A DNA stretch of 64,000 nucleotides, from assembly GCF_029542085.1 (NCBI RefSeq), contig NZ_CP107036.1, forward strand, positions 558,001-622,000. Reading direction: 5' to 3'. Under the pieces are notes generated by a model that saw only the letters and a program-made list of their open reading frames with translations, was not told where the DNA came from and searched no databases. This stretch comes from Sphingobacterium sp. ML3W. Lineage in GTDB: Bacteria; Bacteroidota; Bacteroidia; Sphingobacteriales; Sphingobacteriaceae. Every line of letters begins with the position of its first letter. The stretch's first letter is position 1. Shown here piece by piece: positions 1 through 8,766 of this stretch. The translations under genes and the position numbers were made by a program.

Positions 1-1283
1 CAGATCCTAACATTACTGTAGAAGCGTTAAAACGTGCGGCATTGTTGATTCAGGAAATTGCTGGGGGGAAGATATCTTCGACCTTGAAAGATGTATATCC
101 TGTCGAAATTAAACCATTCTCATTCCATGTGAGCTATGCGAACGTGGTACGTTTAATTGGGCAAGCAATCCCACATGAGGAAATTAGAGCCATTATCGTT
201 GCCCTTGGTATTGAGATTGCTTCGGAGACAGCTGCGGGACTAGATGTTTTAGTGCCTGCTTATCGTGTCGATGTAACCCGCGAAGTGGATGTGGTGGAAG
301 AGGTATTACGGATTTACGGCTACAATAACATTGAACTAAAATCCCAAATTAAGGCTTCCTTAAACACGGTCGAAAAACCAGATAAAGAAGTCGTCTTAAA
401 TCAGCTTGCGGACTTATTGATCGGTAATGGATTCCGTGAAATATTGGCAAATTCGTTGACAAAGCTTGATTATGCAGACGACAGTGAAACTGCTGTCAGA
501 TTGTTCAATCCCTTGAGCTCGGACTTGGATACCATGCGTCAAAACATGTTATTCTCCGTGTTGAATGCCATTGAATATAATCAGAAGCGTAGAAATTTTG
601 ATCTGAAATTTTTTGAATTCGGTAAAACTTATGCGTTGGACGGTGAGGGATTTAAAGAAACGCAGCATTTGACTTTTGCAATAACAGGCAGAGAGGAAGC
701 TGAACAGTGGAATAGCGAAAAAGGTAATGTCAATTTCTATAACCTTAAAGCTGCAGTTGATACCATTGTCAAACGTCTAAAGATTGAGGGCATACAAATA
801 CAAGATGCACCGAGCAATCATTTTGCCTACGGATTGAGTTATATGAAAGGTCAGAAATGTCTGGTTTCTTTCGGTGCGGTAGCTAATGCCAACTTGAAAA
901 AAGCAGATGTTGAGGGGCAGGTTTTCTTTGCAGATTTTGACTGGGATGTCTTAATGAAAATCATTCGCAAGAATAGTATTCAATATAAAGAAGTGTCGAA
1001 ATTCCCTGCTGTACGTCGTGATTTATCCCTGTTGATTGACGAAAATGTGAGCTTCGATAAGCTTCAATTTGTCGCTCAAAAGACCGAACGCAAGCTTTTA
1101 AAGGAGGTAAATGTGTTTGATGTGTATAAAGGTGATAAAATTCCGGAAGGGAAAAAGTCTTATGCTCTGAGCTTTATCTTGCAAGACGAAGAAAAAACAT
1201 TGACCGATAAACAAATTGATGCGATAGTTCAAAAATTAATTGTTAATTTTGAGAAGGAACTAAGCGCAGAGGTGCGTGGTTAA
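1..1283 (+). CDS. pheT: Phenylalanine-tRNA ligase beta subunit, 3' part
   Basis: This is the C-terminal half of the beta subunit of phenylalanyl-tRNA synthetase, which forms an alpha2beta2 enzyme charging tRNA-Phe in the cytoplasm. The reading frame is open from base 3, so the gene is cut by the window edge and its start lies outside. Visible parts, in order, are a B5 domain ending in VDVVEEVLRIYGYNNI, the catalytic-like core domain, and a C-terminal ferredoxin-fold anticodon-binding domain that begins near KFPAVRRDLSLLID. Nothing looks damaged. The coiled-coil gene starts 40 bases after the stop and zapA follows, so the three are probably co-transcribed. Confidence 0.95.
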   Translation, partial: DPNITVEALKRAALLIQEIAGGKISSTLKDVYPVEIKPFSFHVSYANVVRLIGQAIPHEEIRAIIVALGIEIASETAAGLDVLVPAYRVDVTREVDVVEEVLRIYGYNNIELKSQIKASLNTVEKPDKEVVLNQLADLLIGNGFREILANSLTKLDYADDSETAVRLFNPLSSDLDTMRQNMLFSVLNAIEYNQKRRNFDLKFFEFGKTYALDGEGFKETQHLTFAITGREEAEQWNSEKGNVNFYNLKAAVDTIVKRLKIEGIQIQDAPSNHFAYGLSYMKGQKCLVSFGAVANANLKKADVEGQVFFADFDWDVLMKIIRKNSIQYKEVSKFPAVRRDLSLLIDENVSFDKLQFVAQKTERKLLKEVNVFDVYKGDKIPEGKKSYALSFILQDEEKTLTDKQIDAIVQKLIVNFEKELSAEVRG

Positions 1284-1323
1284 TTAGATATATAACATTA
1301 ATTGGTAATATTCGATTTACGCT

Positions 1324-1629
1324 ATGGCAACATTGTCTTCACAAATGAATCTGATCGTTGAGAAAACGAAAAACTTAATTCAAATGTGCGAAGTCTTGCA
1401 AGAAGAAAATGATTTGCTTAAATTAGAGGTACAATCCTTAAAAGTGGCTTTCGACGCGAGCAACGATAAAAGCAAGCAGTTGGAAGAGAAAGTCAAGGCG
1501 CTGGCAGTAGCCCGAACCTTGGATTCAGAAACGGATAAGGAAGCAATTAATGAAAAAATACTTGACACAAAACAAAAAATTAACGATTTTGTGCGAGAAA
1601 TAGACAAGTGTATTAGTTTGTTGAAGTAG
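1324..1629 (+). CDS. Small coiled-coil protein of unknown function
   Basis: A 101-residue protein with no signal peptide or membrane segment. Residues of about 10-70 are rich in Leu, Glu and Lys with heptad-like spacing, which suggests a coiled coil, followed by a second short helix ending in CISLLK. It sits between pheT and zapA with short gaps on both sides, an arrangement I recall as common in Bacteroidota. Position next to zapA suggests, but does not show, a role near cell division or as a ZapB-like partner. I do not recognise a named family. Confidence 0.75.
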   Translation: MATLSSQMNLIVEKTKNLIQMCEVLQEENDLLKLEVQSLKVAFDASNDKSKQLEEKVKALAVARTLDSETDKEAINEKILDTKQKINDFVREIDKCISLLK

Positions 1630-1686
1630 TTGGAATTTGGAGATTATCGGAATTTAAACTAATACAACGTTAAAAAGCTCAAAGAA

Positions 1687-1977
1687 ATGGGAGAGATTTC
1701 CATAAAAATAAATATCGCAGATCGTGTTTATCCCCTTCGGGTGGAAAGCGCGGAGGAAGAAGTGATTCGACATGCTGCGAAATTGATAAATGAAAAAGTA
1801 AAGGAATTGCAGGAAAACTATACTGTTAGAGATAAACAGGATTTGTTATCCATGTGTGTATTGCAGTTCGCTACGCGAATGTTAAATGCGGAGCGACAGT
1901 CCCAGAACCACGAAGTGGGGCTGGAGAATTCAGTACAGGAGCTTGATCAGTTGTTGACGGATTTCTTTAACAAATAA
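1687..1977 (+). CDS. zapA: Cell division protein ZapA
   Basis: ZapA is a small cytoplasmic protein that bundles FtsZ filaments at the division ring. The 96-residue length fits the family. The N-terminal part (ISIKINIADRVYPLRV) is the typical beta-strand region, followed by EEEVIRHAAKLINEKV and a long C-terminal helix that would form the antiparallel coiled coil. The start at 1687 lies 57 bases after the preceding coiled-coil gene. The following RNA gene resembles 6S RNA, which is also found beside zapA in other bacteria. Confidence 0.9.
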   Translation: MGEISIKINIADRVYPLRVESAEEEVIRHAAKLINEKVKELQENYTVRDKQDLLSMCVLQFATRMLNAERQSQNHEVGLENSVQELDQLLTDFFNK

Positions 1978-2018
1978 ATTTACGTTCTTTATATTTAGAG
2001 CTTAAAACGACGAATTTG

Positions 2019-2190
2019 CCGCAATTAAATTCGGGTTGTCACTATTTTAAACTTAACGCTTCAATATTACAGGCGCAAAAAGATATAGGCCATTTTGCGA
2101 AAGCCATCTGGGTCATAATCTAAGCCTAATTATGTAATCACGAAGTTTAATAATACATGAGACCTGTTTAAATTTAATTGCGGTTTTTTT
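2019..2190 (+). ncRNA. ssrS: Probable 6S RNA
   Basis: The 419-base gap between zapA and rny holds a long terminal stem. Bases 2019-2040 (starting CCGCAATTAAATT) pair with 2161-2183 (ending AATTTAATTGCGG), with few interruptions. The stem encloses about 120 bases and is followed by nine T (2184-2192). A closing stem, a large internal region, a length near 170 nt and a place just after zapA all fit 6S RNA, which mimics an open promoter and binds RNA polymerase. The family assignment (6S-Flavo type) is inference from structure and position. I see no coding frame in the remaining 2193-2396. Confidence 0.65.
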
Positions 2191-2396
2191 TTGTTTTGAA
2201 ACCATCATGCGTTGGGCCTGTTTGCATACAATGTAAGACCTGTCTGACTCAATCGTTGGTATTCCTGAAAAAAGTATATCTGGATATCAATGGCGTTAAA
2301 TCGGCTTGTGTCCAGTTCAAAGAGTGGTGAAGATATTTATACTATTGAAATTTAATAATTAATAAAAACAAACATATATAATACAATTATACATAC

Positions 2397-3950
2397 ATGG
2401 ACGTCGCAATTTATATCATAATTTCTCTGATTGTTGGTGTAGTTATAGGTCGTTATCTGCTGGTTCTGTTATTCAAAAAACAAGAACAGGAAGCCAAAGA
2501 TAAGGTAAATAGCATACTAAAAGATGCAGAGCAAGAAGGAGAACACATTAAAAAGAAACGCCTTTTAGAGGCTAAAGAAAAATTCCTTCAATTAAAATCC
2601 GAACATGAAAAGGAGGTGAATCAACGTAACAACACCATCAACCAAAAGGAAAATACGTTGAGACAGAAAGAACAATCTATTAACCAAAAGCTTGAAAGCA
2701 TCAATCGCGATAAGCAGGATGTGGATACCAAAAAGAAGCAATTGGATAAATTGGTTGAACTTAATGAAAAGAAATCTGAAGAAGTCGAGGCTTTAAAATT
2801 ACAACAGATCAAACAATTGGAGAGCATCGCTGGTGTTACAGCTGACGAAGCTAAAAACCAACTGGTGGATTCATTGCGCGAGGAAGCTCGTTCCCAAGCA
2901 ATGATTCAGATCAAGGATATTGTAGACGAAGCGAAATTAACCGCGACGAAAGAAGCGAAAAAAGTCGTTATCCAAACGATCCAACGTACAGCTACTGAAT
3001 CTGCAATCGAAAATACCGTTTCCATTTTCAATATCGAAAATGATGAGATTAAAGGTCGTATTATTGGTCGTGAGGGCCGTAATATCCGTGCATTGGAAGC
3101 TGCAACAGGTGTAGAGATCATCGTTGATGATACACCGGAGGCAATTATCCTTTCTGGTTTCGATCCAGTACGTCGTGAGATCGCGCGTTTGGCTTTACAC
3201 CGTCTTGTTACGGATGGCCGTATCCACCCAGCTCGTATTGAAGAGGTTGTAGCAAAAACACGTACACAGATTGAAGACGAGATTGTTGAGATTGGTGAAC
3301 GTACTGCCATTGATCTGGGTATTCATGGATTGCATCCTGAACTGATCCGTATGGTGGGACGTATGCGTTACCGTTCTTCCTATGGTCAGAACCTTTTACA
3401 GCACTCCCGTGAGGTTGCCAATTTTGCAGCAACAATGGCTGCTGAGTTGGGATTGAATGTAAAACATGCCAAACGTGCTGGACTATTGCATGATATTGGT
3501 AAAGTGCCTGATGATAACCCTGAATTGCCGCACGCAATTCTAGGTATGCAATTGGCTGAAAAATATAAGGAGCATCCAGATGTTTGTAATGCCATTGGCG
3601 CTCACCACGATGAAATTGAGATGACAGCCTTAATTTCTCCTGTGGTACAAGCCTGTGATGCTATCTCAGGAGCACGCCCTGGAGCACGTCGTGAAGTTGT
3701 TGAAAGCTACATCAAACGTTTGAAAGAACTTGAAGATTTAGCACTTTCTTACCCTGGTGTTGAGAAAACTTTTGCGATACAGGCGGGTCGTGAATTACGT
3801 GTCATCGTTGAGAGTGAAAAAGTATCGGATGCGCAATCAGAAATATTAGCAGCTGATATCTCAAACCGTATACAGACTGAAATGACTTATCCAGGTCAGA
3901 TTAAAGTGACTGTCATCCGGGAGACAAGATCCGTATCTTACGCGAAATAA
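2397..3950 (+). CDS. rny: Ribonuclease Y
   Basis: RNase Y is a membrane-anchored endoribonuclease that initiates mRNA decay. The 517-residue product has the full family architecture. There is one N-terminal membrane helix (residues about 4-25), then a long Lys/Glu-rich coiled coil (about 28-150), a KH RNA-binding domain with [15 protein letters not shown], and an HD phosphohydrolase domain with [12 protein letters not shown] and IGAHHDEIE. The ATG at 2397 puts the membrane helix right at the N-terminus, as expected. It is followed by a strong terminator and appears to be a single-gene unit after the 6S RNA. Confidence 0.96.
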   Translation: MDVAIYIIISLIVGVVIGRYLLVLLFKKQEQEAKDKVNSILKDAEQEGEHIKKKRLLEAKEKFLQLKSEHEKEVNQRNNTINQKENTLRQKEQSINQKLESINRDKQDVDTKKKQLDKLVELNEKKSEEVEALKLQQIKQLESIAGVTADEAKNQLVDSLREEARSQAMIQIKDIVDEAKLTATKEAKKVVIQTIQRTATESAIENTVSIFNIENDEIKGRIIGREGRNIRALEAATGVEIIVDDTPEAIILSGFDPVRREIARLALHRLVTDGRIHPARIEEVVAKTRTQIEDEIVEIGERTAIDLGIHGLHPELIRMVGRMRYRSSYGQNLLQHSREVANFAATMAAELGLNVKHAKRAGLLHDIGKVPDDNPELPHAILGMQLAEKYKEHPDVCNAIGAHHDEIEMTALISPVVQACDAISGARPGARREVVESYIKRLKELEDLALSYPGVEKTFAIQAGRELRVIVESEKVSDAQSEILAADISNRIQTEMTYPGQIKVTVIRETRSVSYAK

Positions 3951-4001
3951 CGTATGGAAGAGTCCTGAAAAACAATACAGGATCTTTGGTAAACGAATAA
4001 T

Positions 4002-4037
4002 AAAAACGCCTCAATCATTTATTGGGGCGTTTTTTTT
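4002..4037 (+). terminator. Intrinsic terminator of rny
   Basis: The stem CGCCTCAAT / ATTGGGGCG (one G-U pair) has a five-base loop and is followed by eight T. Confidence 0.9.
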
Positions 4038-4111
4038 GCTGTATATTTTGACGCGGGGAAGTTTTCGGCGGTCCACTTGAGCGAACATAGTTATTTCTTC
4101 TGAAAATCTGT

Positions 4112-4765
4112 TTATGTGCCAAAAAACTCCATTAAATCATCCACACTATGCAGCAGATAGGTTGGCTTTTCCTTCATAAGTTCTTCCTCACTGCCATAAC
4201 CATAAAGCACAGCGATGGCATCCATGCCCGTTTCTCGGGCGCCAATTAAATCATGCTTGCGGTCGCCAATCATAATACAGTGCTGTGGATCAATCAGGTT
4301 GGCCTTGTCCAATACATACTGAATGACACTTGTCTTGGTCGGTCTAGAATCGTCCAATGCACTTCCGCCAGCAAAATCGAAGTAACTGTCGATTGCAAAA
4401 TGCTGTAAAATCTTATGTGCAAAAATTTCGGGTTTGGAGGTGGCTAAGTATACCTTATAGTCTTTCGATTTTAGTCCTTCCAGTAATTCGGGGATGCCAT
4501 CAAAGAGCAGATTCTCATATAAACCCTGGGTCGCAAAGCGTTCACGGTATTTGTCCACACAAGCCAAAGCTTCCTTTTCTTCAAATCCATAGGTATGCAT
4601 GAAGGTATCTTTCAACGGAGGGCCAATTAATGGCTTCAGACTATTTAAATCAGGCGTATGTACTCCTTTTGCTTCGAGTGCATACGCAATGCATTTGGTG
4701 ATGCCTTCAGCAGGGTCTGTCAGCGTACCATCGAGATCAAATAAGATATGTTTGTAAGACTTCAT
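4112..4765 (-). CDS. HAD-superfamily hydrolase, phosphoglycolate-phosphatase-like
   Basis: A 217-residue cytoplasmic phosphatase of the haloacid dehalogenase superfamily, subfamily IA. All four motifs are visible: DLDGTLTD near the N-terminus with the nucleophile Asp, then the Ser/Thr motif in LATSKPE, the Lys in RPTKTSV, and the acidic motif IMIGDRKHD. A helical cap lies between motifs I and II. The length and layout resemble Gph phosphoglycolate phosphatase, but substrate cannot be read from the sequence. It is convergent with rny and divergent from the Mpo1-like gene, so it is likely monocistronic. Confidence 0.85.
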   Translation of the reverse strand: MKSYKHILFDLDGTLTDPAEGITKCIAYALEAKGVHTPDLNSLKPLIGPPLKDTFMHTYGFEEKEALACVDKYRERFATQGLYENLLFDGIPELLEGLKSKDYKVYLATSKPEIFAHKILQHFAIDSYFDFAGGSALDDSRPTKTSVIQYVLDKANLIDPQHCIMIGDRKHDLIGARETGMDAIAVLYGYGSEEELMKEKPTYLLHSVDDLMEFFGT

Positions 4766-4893
4766 GTTGCAATATTACGTAATTGGAGAGGAGATTGCCA
4801 GTTAAAGGTCGAAGAAAGCATATAATGACAAGTGACAGACCAAAAAAATGAGAATATTATTCCGCTCGACGGTTTATGCAGATCAATATTTAT

Positions 4894-4901
4894 TAAATTT
4901 G
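4894..4901 (+). promoter_or_regulatory. -7 promoter element close to a start codon
   Basis: TAAATTTG matches the Bacteroidota -7 consensus TAnnTTTG. It ends four bases before the ATG at 4906, so the mRNA would have almost no leader. No convincing -33 TTTG is seen at the usual spacing. Confidence 0.5.
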
Positions 4902-4905
4902 CCGA

Positions 4906-5433
4906 ATGAAACAAAAGAAGAAAGTTCAGGAAGTAGAACCGAAACGTCCAGTAGATACCTATTTTGAGGAATTGGATGCTAATTTTCAAGATCCAACCAA
5001 TCGTATTATTCAGATCATCTTTTTGCCGCTGTTATTCTTCGGTGTGATGGGCTGTATTTGGATGATTCCTTTTCCACAGTTCGAATTTTTGGTGAAGCTC
5101 AATTGGCACACCTTTTTGAATTGGGGTTCTTTCTTCATTGCAATTATCATCTATTTTTACCTGAAATTATCCGCAACCTTGTCTTATGCAATCTTGTTCT
5201 CGATAGGAGCAATGAGCTTTTTTATTGTTCAGTTGGAATATGTACAAAAAAAAGGTGGTCCTGCGGTGATATGGGTATGCTTGGCGATCGCATTGCTGGC
5301 GTTAGTCACACTGTTTCTCGGTAAAGGAAAAGAGAAAAAGGCAATTACTGGAAAGCAGTTTCTGCAATTTCTACTGATAGGCCCGATATGGCTATGGCAT
5401 TTTGTATTTCAGAAGTTCAATATTAGATATTAA
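4906..5433 (+). CDS. Mpo1-like (DUF962) membrane protein lacking conserved histidines
   Basis: A 175-residue protein with about four to five membrane segments. The pattern DPTNRIIQIIFLP near residue 32 and the C-terminal FLQFLLIGPIWL...IRY match the DUF962/Mpo1 family as I know it. In yeast, Mpo1 is an iron-dependent dioxygenase that shortens 2-hydroxy fatty acids. Family members normally carry HHNPxN...IHxxxVP and a later GH...EKKxP. Here the first histidines are replaced (FQDP), the next is Gln (IIQ), and the third is Lys (LGKGKEKK). The fold call is fairly good, but dioxygenase activity is doubtful. The start follows directly on a -7 element. A strong hairpin ends the unit. Confidence 0.7.
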   Translation: MKQKKKVQEVEPKRPVDTYFEELDANFQDPTNRIIQIIFLPLLFFGVMGCIWMIPFPQFEFLVKLNWHTFLNWGSFFIAIIIYFYLKLSATLSYAILFSIGAMSFFIVQLEYVQKKGGPAVIWVCLAIALLALVTLFLGKGKEKKAITGKQFLQFLLIGPIWLWHFVFQKFNIRY

Positions 5434-5519
5434 CCCATTTGCCATATAGTTGTCATACTGAAAGAAAAGCAGGTTTATGGATCTGTTTGAACTGAGGATT
5501 TGATAGTTAGATTGATAAA

Positions 5520-5560
5520 AAGCGAAGGCTGGATTGTAAAGTACAATCCAGCCTTCGCTT
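5520..5560. terminator. Bidirectional terminator hairpin
   Basis: A perfect 19-bp stem (bases 5520-5538 with 5542-5560) has a three-base loop. It lies between the convergent Mpo1-like gene and the ABC permease, with A-rich sequence on the left and T-rich sequence on the right. Confidence 0.85.
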
Positions 5561-5586
5561 CTTTATATGCCTGTCGATCGGTCCGA

Positions 5587-6912
5587 TCAATTTTTATAAT
5601 TAAACCATTTGATGATTTCTTTGAGACTGGCTTTCTTTCCATAGATCAATATCCCTACACGATAGATACGTGCAGCTACCCAAGTGATCAATAGAAAAGT
5701 TAAAATAAGCAAAGCCAATGAAGTTAATATCTGCCATAAGGGGACACCAAAAGGAATGCGAACTAGCATAGCGATGGGGGATGTAAATGGAATAAAACTC
5801 AGCCAGGTGGCAATTGGACCATTGGGATCGTTAATGATAACTCCGAAAGAAAGAATATACGTCAACAATAGGGGCATGGTGATCGGCATGGAAAACTGAT
5901 TGGCCTCGGTTTCGTTATCTACGGCAGAACCCGCAGCAGCAAATATAGCGCTATAGAGGAGGTAACCTGCTATAAAGAACAGAAAGAAGAATACAATAAC
6001 CTCTGTGAAGTTGAAACTTTGGATTGAAGCGAGAATAGAGGCAGAACCACCTTGTCCCATTGCTTTGGATACTGTTCCCATATTGGCCGCTCCAGGCTGG
6101 CCGGCGGCGACTTCCTGTATGTCTTGTGGATTGACAAATAATGTAGTAGCCACAAGAAAGAGTCCTAACGTGAGTACAAGCCACATCACAAATTGTGTAA
6201 GGCCAACCATACCGATCCCTACAATTTTGCCCATCATTAGCTGAAAGGGTTTTACAGAAGAAATAATAACTTCAATAATGCGATTGCTTTTTTCTTCAAT
6301 GATACCTCGCATGACTTGCGCGCCATAGAGAAAGAGGGAAAGGTAAACCAAAATAGCCAAGGCGACACCAATTCCCATTGCTATTGCCGTATTGCTATTT
6401 TTTTCCTCACCGTCTGCCGTTATTTCTTTCGCCTCAATATCCACTTTTGGTTTAATGGATTGAATCAGTTTGAGGTCTATCCCTTTGGCTTTATATTCCT
6501 TTTCCCGAATGATGTCTTCCAACTGACCACTGATAATCTCCTGTGTGACAAAACTTGTTTTGCCGCTGGTGATTAATTCAGCCTTTTGTGTCGTCAGGAT
6601 ATCTTGAGGAATATACAAGATGGCCTGTTTGGTTTGCTCTTGGGCCAGGCGTTGTTTTTGTTCCTGCAGAGGTAGCTGACTCTTCTTATAGCTTACATTT
6701 TTATTACTTTGAAGCTTATTGGCGAAGTCGCCCTGTTGATCAATGATAAAGACTTCTGTATGGGCATCTTTAAAGCTCTTTTTTGTTAGGTAAAACATAC
6801 CTGCGTACAGCGCAAAAAAGAAGAGCGGGACCGCGAAAGTCATCACAATGAATGATCTTTTCTTGACTCGGGATAGATATTCCCGTTGGATAATGAGTAA
6901 TATCTTATGCAT
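5587..6912 (-). CDS. ABC-2 type transporter permease (NatB-like)
   Basis: The membrane subunit of a two-gene ABC exporter. It has one N-terminal helix (SFIVMTFAVPLFFFALYAGM), a large outer loop of roughly 150 residues, then five or so membrane helices in the C-terminal half. This is the layout of the NatB/YhaP ABC-2 family, linked in other bacteria to sodium or antibiotic export. The substrate here is unknown. I place the start at the ATG at 6912, which gives MHKILLIIQREYLSRVKKRS. The stop codon of the ATPase gene overlaps it by 8 bases, showing translational coupling. Longer forms would overlap the ATPase much further. Confidence 0.88.
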   Translation of the reverse strand: MHKILLIIQREYLSRVKKRSFIVMTFAVPLFFFALYAGMFYLTKKSFKDAHTEVFIIDQQGDFANKLQSNKNVSYKKSQLPLQEQKQRLAQEQTKQAILYIPQDILTTQKAELITSGKTSFVTQEIISGQLEDIIREKEYKAKGIDLKLIQSIKPKVDIEAKEITADGEEKNSNTAIAMGIGVALAILVYLSLFLYGAQVMRGIIEEKSNRIIEVIISSVKPFQLMMGKIVGIGMVGLTQFVMWLVLTLGLFLVATTLFVNPQDIQEVAAGQPGAANMGTVSKAMGQGGSASILASIQSFNFTEVIVFFFLFFIAGYLLYSAIFAAAGSAVDNETEANQFSMPITMPLLLTYILSFGVIINDPNGPIATWLSFIPFTSPIAMLVRIPFGVPLWQILTSLALLILTFLLITWVAARIYRVGILIYGKKASLKEIIKWFNYKN

Positions 6913-7840
6913 GATCTGGGGATAAAGGTGAGACCTCAGTAACCTTCTGGATAAAAATATCTGCCATGGAAGGGACAATCTCAATGATTTGATTGAGTTG
7001 TATTTTTGGTAATAGTTGTATTAATACATTGTTTATATTAACATCTTTATTTAACTGAATAGTAGTTTTGTAAATATTTTCTTTTTGTGAGGATCTGACA
7101 ATTTTAAATAGACTTTCATTGCTGATGTCAATGCCTTCTGCATTGGGGGTAAATTCCAAAGTATAGGTTTGATTTCTATAGTCTTTCTTGATATCTTGTA
7201 CGGGACCATCCAGGATTTTCTTGGAGCGGTGGATCAAAGCAATATGATCGCAGAGCTCTTCTACCGTTTCCATACGATGGGTGGAGAAGATAATTGTAGC
7301 ACCTTCAGCATTTAACCGTAGGATCTGTTCTTTGATGATATTGGCATTCACTGGGTCAAAACCTGAGAAGGGTTCATCAAGGATAATCAATTGCGGTTGG
7401 TGAATAACGGTGGCCACAAATTGCACTTTCTGCTGCATTCCTTTGCTGAGATCTTCAATCTTCTTGTCCCACCATGAAGTTATATCAAGTCGTTCGCACC
7501 AATCGTGTATTCGAAGTAATGCTTCTTTTTTTGAAAGCCCTTTCAATTGTGCCAGGTAAAGCATCTGATCCCCGATTTTCATTTTCTTGTAGAGACCACG
7601 TTCTTCCGGAAGATAGCCTATCTGGGCAATATGCTGTGCGCCTAATAATTCCCCATTAAATCGGATTTCACCGGAGTCGGGTGCAGTGATCTGGTTAATG
7701 ATACGGATCAGTGATGTTTTTCCGGCCCCATTGGGTCCCAGTAGCCCAAAAATCTTTCCTTTTGGAATCTGGATGGATACATCGTCCAATGCGCGATGAT
7801 TGGCGTAATCCTTGGTGACATGATTGATTTCGAGTAACAT
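6905..7840 (-). CDS. ABC transporter ATP-binding protein (NatA-like)
   Basis: The cytoplasmic ATPase partner of the downstream permease. Its motifs are Walker A GPNGAGKTSL, the signature LSKGMQQK, Walker B LIILDEPFSGFD and the switch His in IIFSTHRM. After the nucleotide-binding domain (about residues 1-220) there is a C-terminal extension of about 90 residues of the DUF4162 type found in NatA-like subunits. The 311-residue length is normal. It is the first gene of a two-gene operon and is divergent from engB. Confidence 0.93.
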   Translation of the reverse strand: MLLEINHVTKDYANHRALDDVSIQIPKGKIFGLLGPNGAGKTSLIRIINQITAPDSGEIRFNGELLGAQHIAQIGYLPEERGLYKKMKIGDQMLYLAQLKGLSKKEALLRIHDWCERLDITSWWDKKIEDLSKGMQQKVQFVATVIHQPQLIILDEPFSGFDPVNANIIKEQILRLNAEGATIIFSTHRMETVEELCDHIALIHRSKKILDGPVQDIKKDYRNQTYTLEFTPNAEGIDISNESLFKIVRSSQKENIYKTTIQLNKDVNINNVLIQLLPKIQLNQIIEIVPSMADIFIQKVTEVSPLSPDHA

Positions 7841-7998
7841 CTTTTCTAAGGTTTAATTAAATTCTGTATGGAGAAAAAAGAGCATATATCCTGTGTTATC
7901 AAATATACACTTGTTTATTTTGACTATTAGTATGTAAACAGGGTTAAATGTTACAAGATGACCATTAAGTTTTTTATACCATAGAAGCGGCAGAAACC

Positions 7999-8029
7999 TT
8001 GTCAAACGGATTCATTTAATGTACCTTTG
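7999..8029 (+). promoter_or_regulatory. Bacteroidota-type promoter of engB
   Basis: A -33 TTG at 7999-8001 and a -7 TACCTTTG at 8022-8029 are separated by 20 bases, fitting the TTTG / TAnnTTTG consensus. The -7 element ends four bases before the ATG at 8034, so transcription would begin at or next to the start codon. Confidence 0.65.
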
Positions 8030-8033
8030 TTCC

Positions 8034-8663
8034 ATGGAAGTAAAAAAAGCCGAATTCGTGTGTAGCAACACGAGAGTTGACAAATTACCTGCGCCAAATT
8101 TGCCTGAGTACGCCTTTATAGGTCGTTCTAATGTAGGTAAATCTTCTTTGATCAATGCAATGACAAATAAGAAGGGACTTGCCAAGACCTCTCAAAAACC
8201 TGGTAAGACTCAATTGATCAATCATTTTATAATAGACGACACGTGGTATCTGGTCGATTTGCCCGGTTATGGATTCGCAAAAGCATCCAAAACGAGTCGC
8301 AATGAATGGGAGAAATTCATTCGTAGATACCTGACACATAGAGACAATCTACAATGTGTATTTGTTCTGGTGGATAGTCGTCTTGAACCGCAGAAGATCG
8401 ATCTTGACTTCTGTTACTGGTTGGGCGAATGCGGTCTACCTTTTATGTTGGTCTTTACCAAGGCAGATAAACAATCTGCAGTGAAATCTGATGCAAATAT
8501 CGCGAAATTTAAGAAGGAGCTTTTGCAATGGTTTGAGGAGGTACCAACGGTCTTTTTAACTTCGGCTGAAAAGAAATTAGGTCACGAGCCTATTTTGGAG
8601 ACCATTGATGAGGTCAACCGTCGATTTGTAGGGCCCGAGCCAGAAGAAAGAATGCCGTTTTAA
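8034..8663 (+). CDS. engB: Ribosome-biogenesis GTPase EngB (YsxC/YihA)
   Basis: An essential small GTPase involved in assembly of the large ribosomal subunit. It shows G1 GRSNVGKSSL, a G2 Thr region (KTSQKPGKTQ), G3 DLPGYG, G4 FTKAD and G5 TSA. I choose the ATG at 8034 (MEVKKAEFVC), giving 209 residues. An in-frame ATG at 8019 lies upstream of the -7 promoter element at 8022-8029 and so could not be on that transcript. It is divergent from the ABC operon. Confidence 0.94.
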   Translation: MEVKKAEFVCSNTRVDKLPAPNLPEYAFIGRSNVGKSSLINAMTNKKGLAKTSQKPGKTQLINHFIIDDTWYLVDLPGYGFAKASKTSRNEWEKFIRRYLTHRDNLQCVFVLVDSRLEPQKIDLDFCYWLGECGLPFMLVFTKADKQSAVKSDANIAKFKKELLQWFEEVPTVFLTSAEKKLGHEPILETIDEVNRRFVGPEPEERMPF

Positions 8664-8766
8664 GTATTTCAAAAAAATAAATATTGGTTCAACACAATAG
8701 CTTCGTCAATCTGATCATTGTCGGGGATAGGATGACGAACGTTTTAAAGTCTAATAAGATCATCTC

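Noticed and set aside
8019..8033. Upstream in-frame ATG for engB (MYLCS...)
   Set aside because: It lies before the -7 promoter element at 8022-8029, so it would not be transcribed from that promoter. The shorter form is the usual family start.
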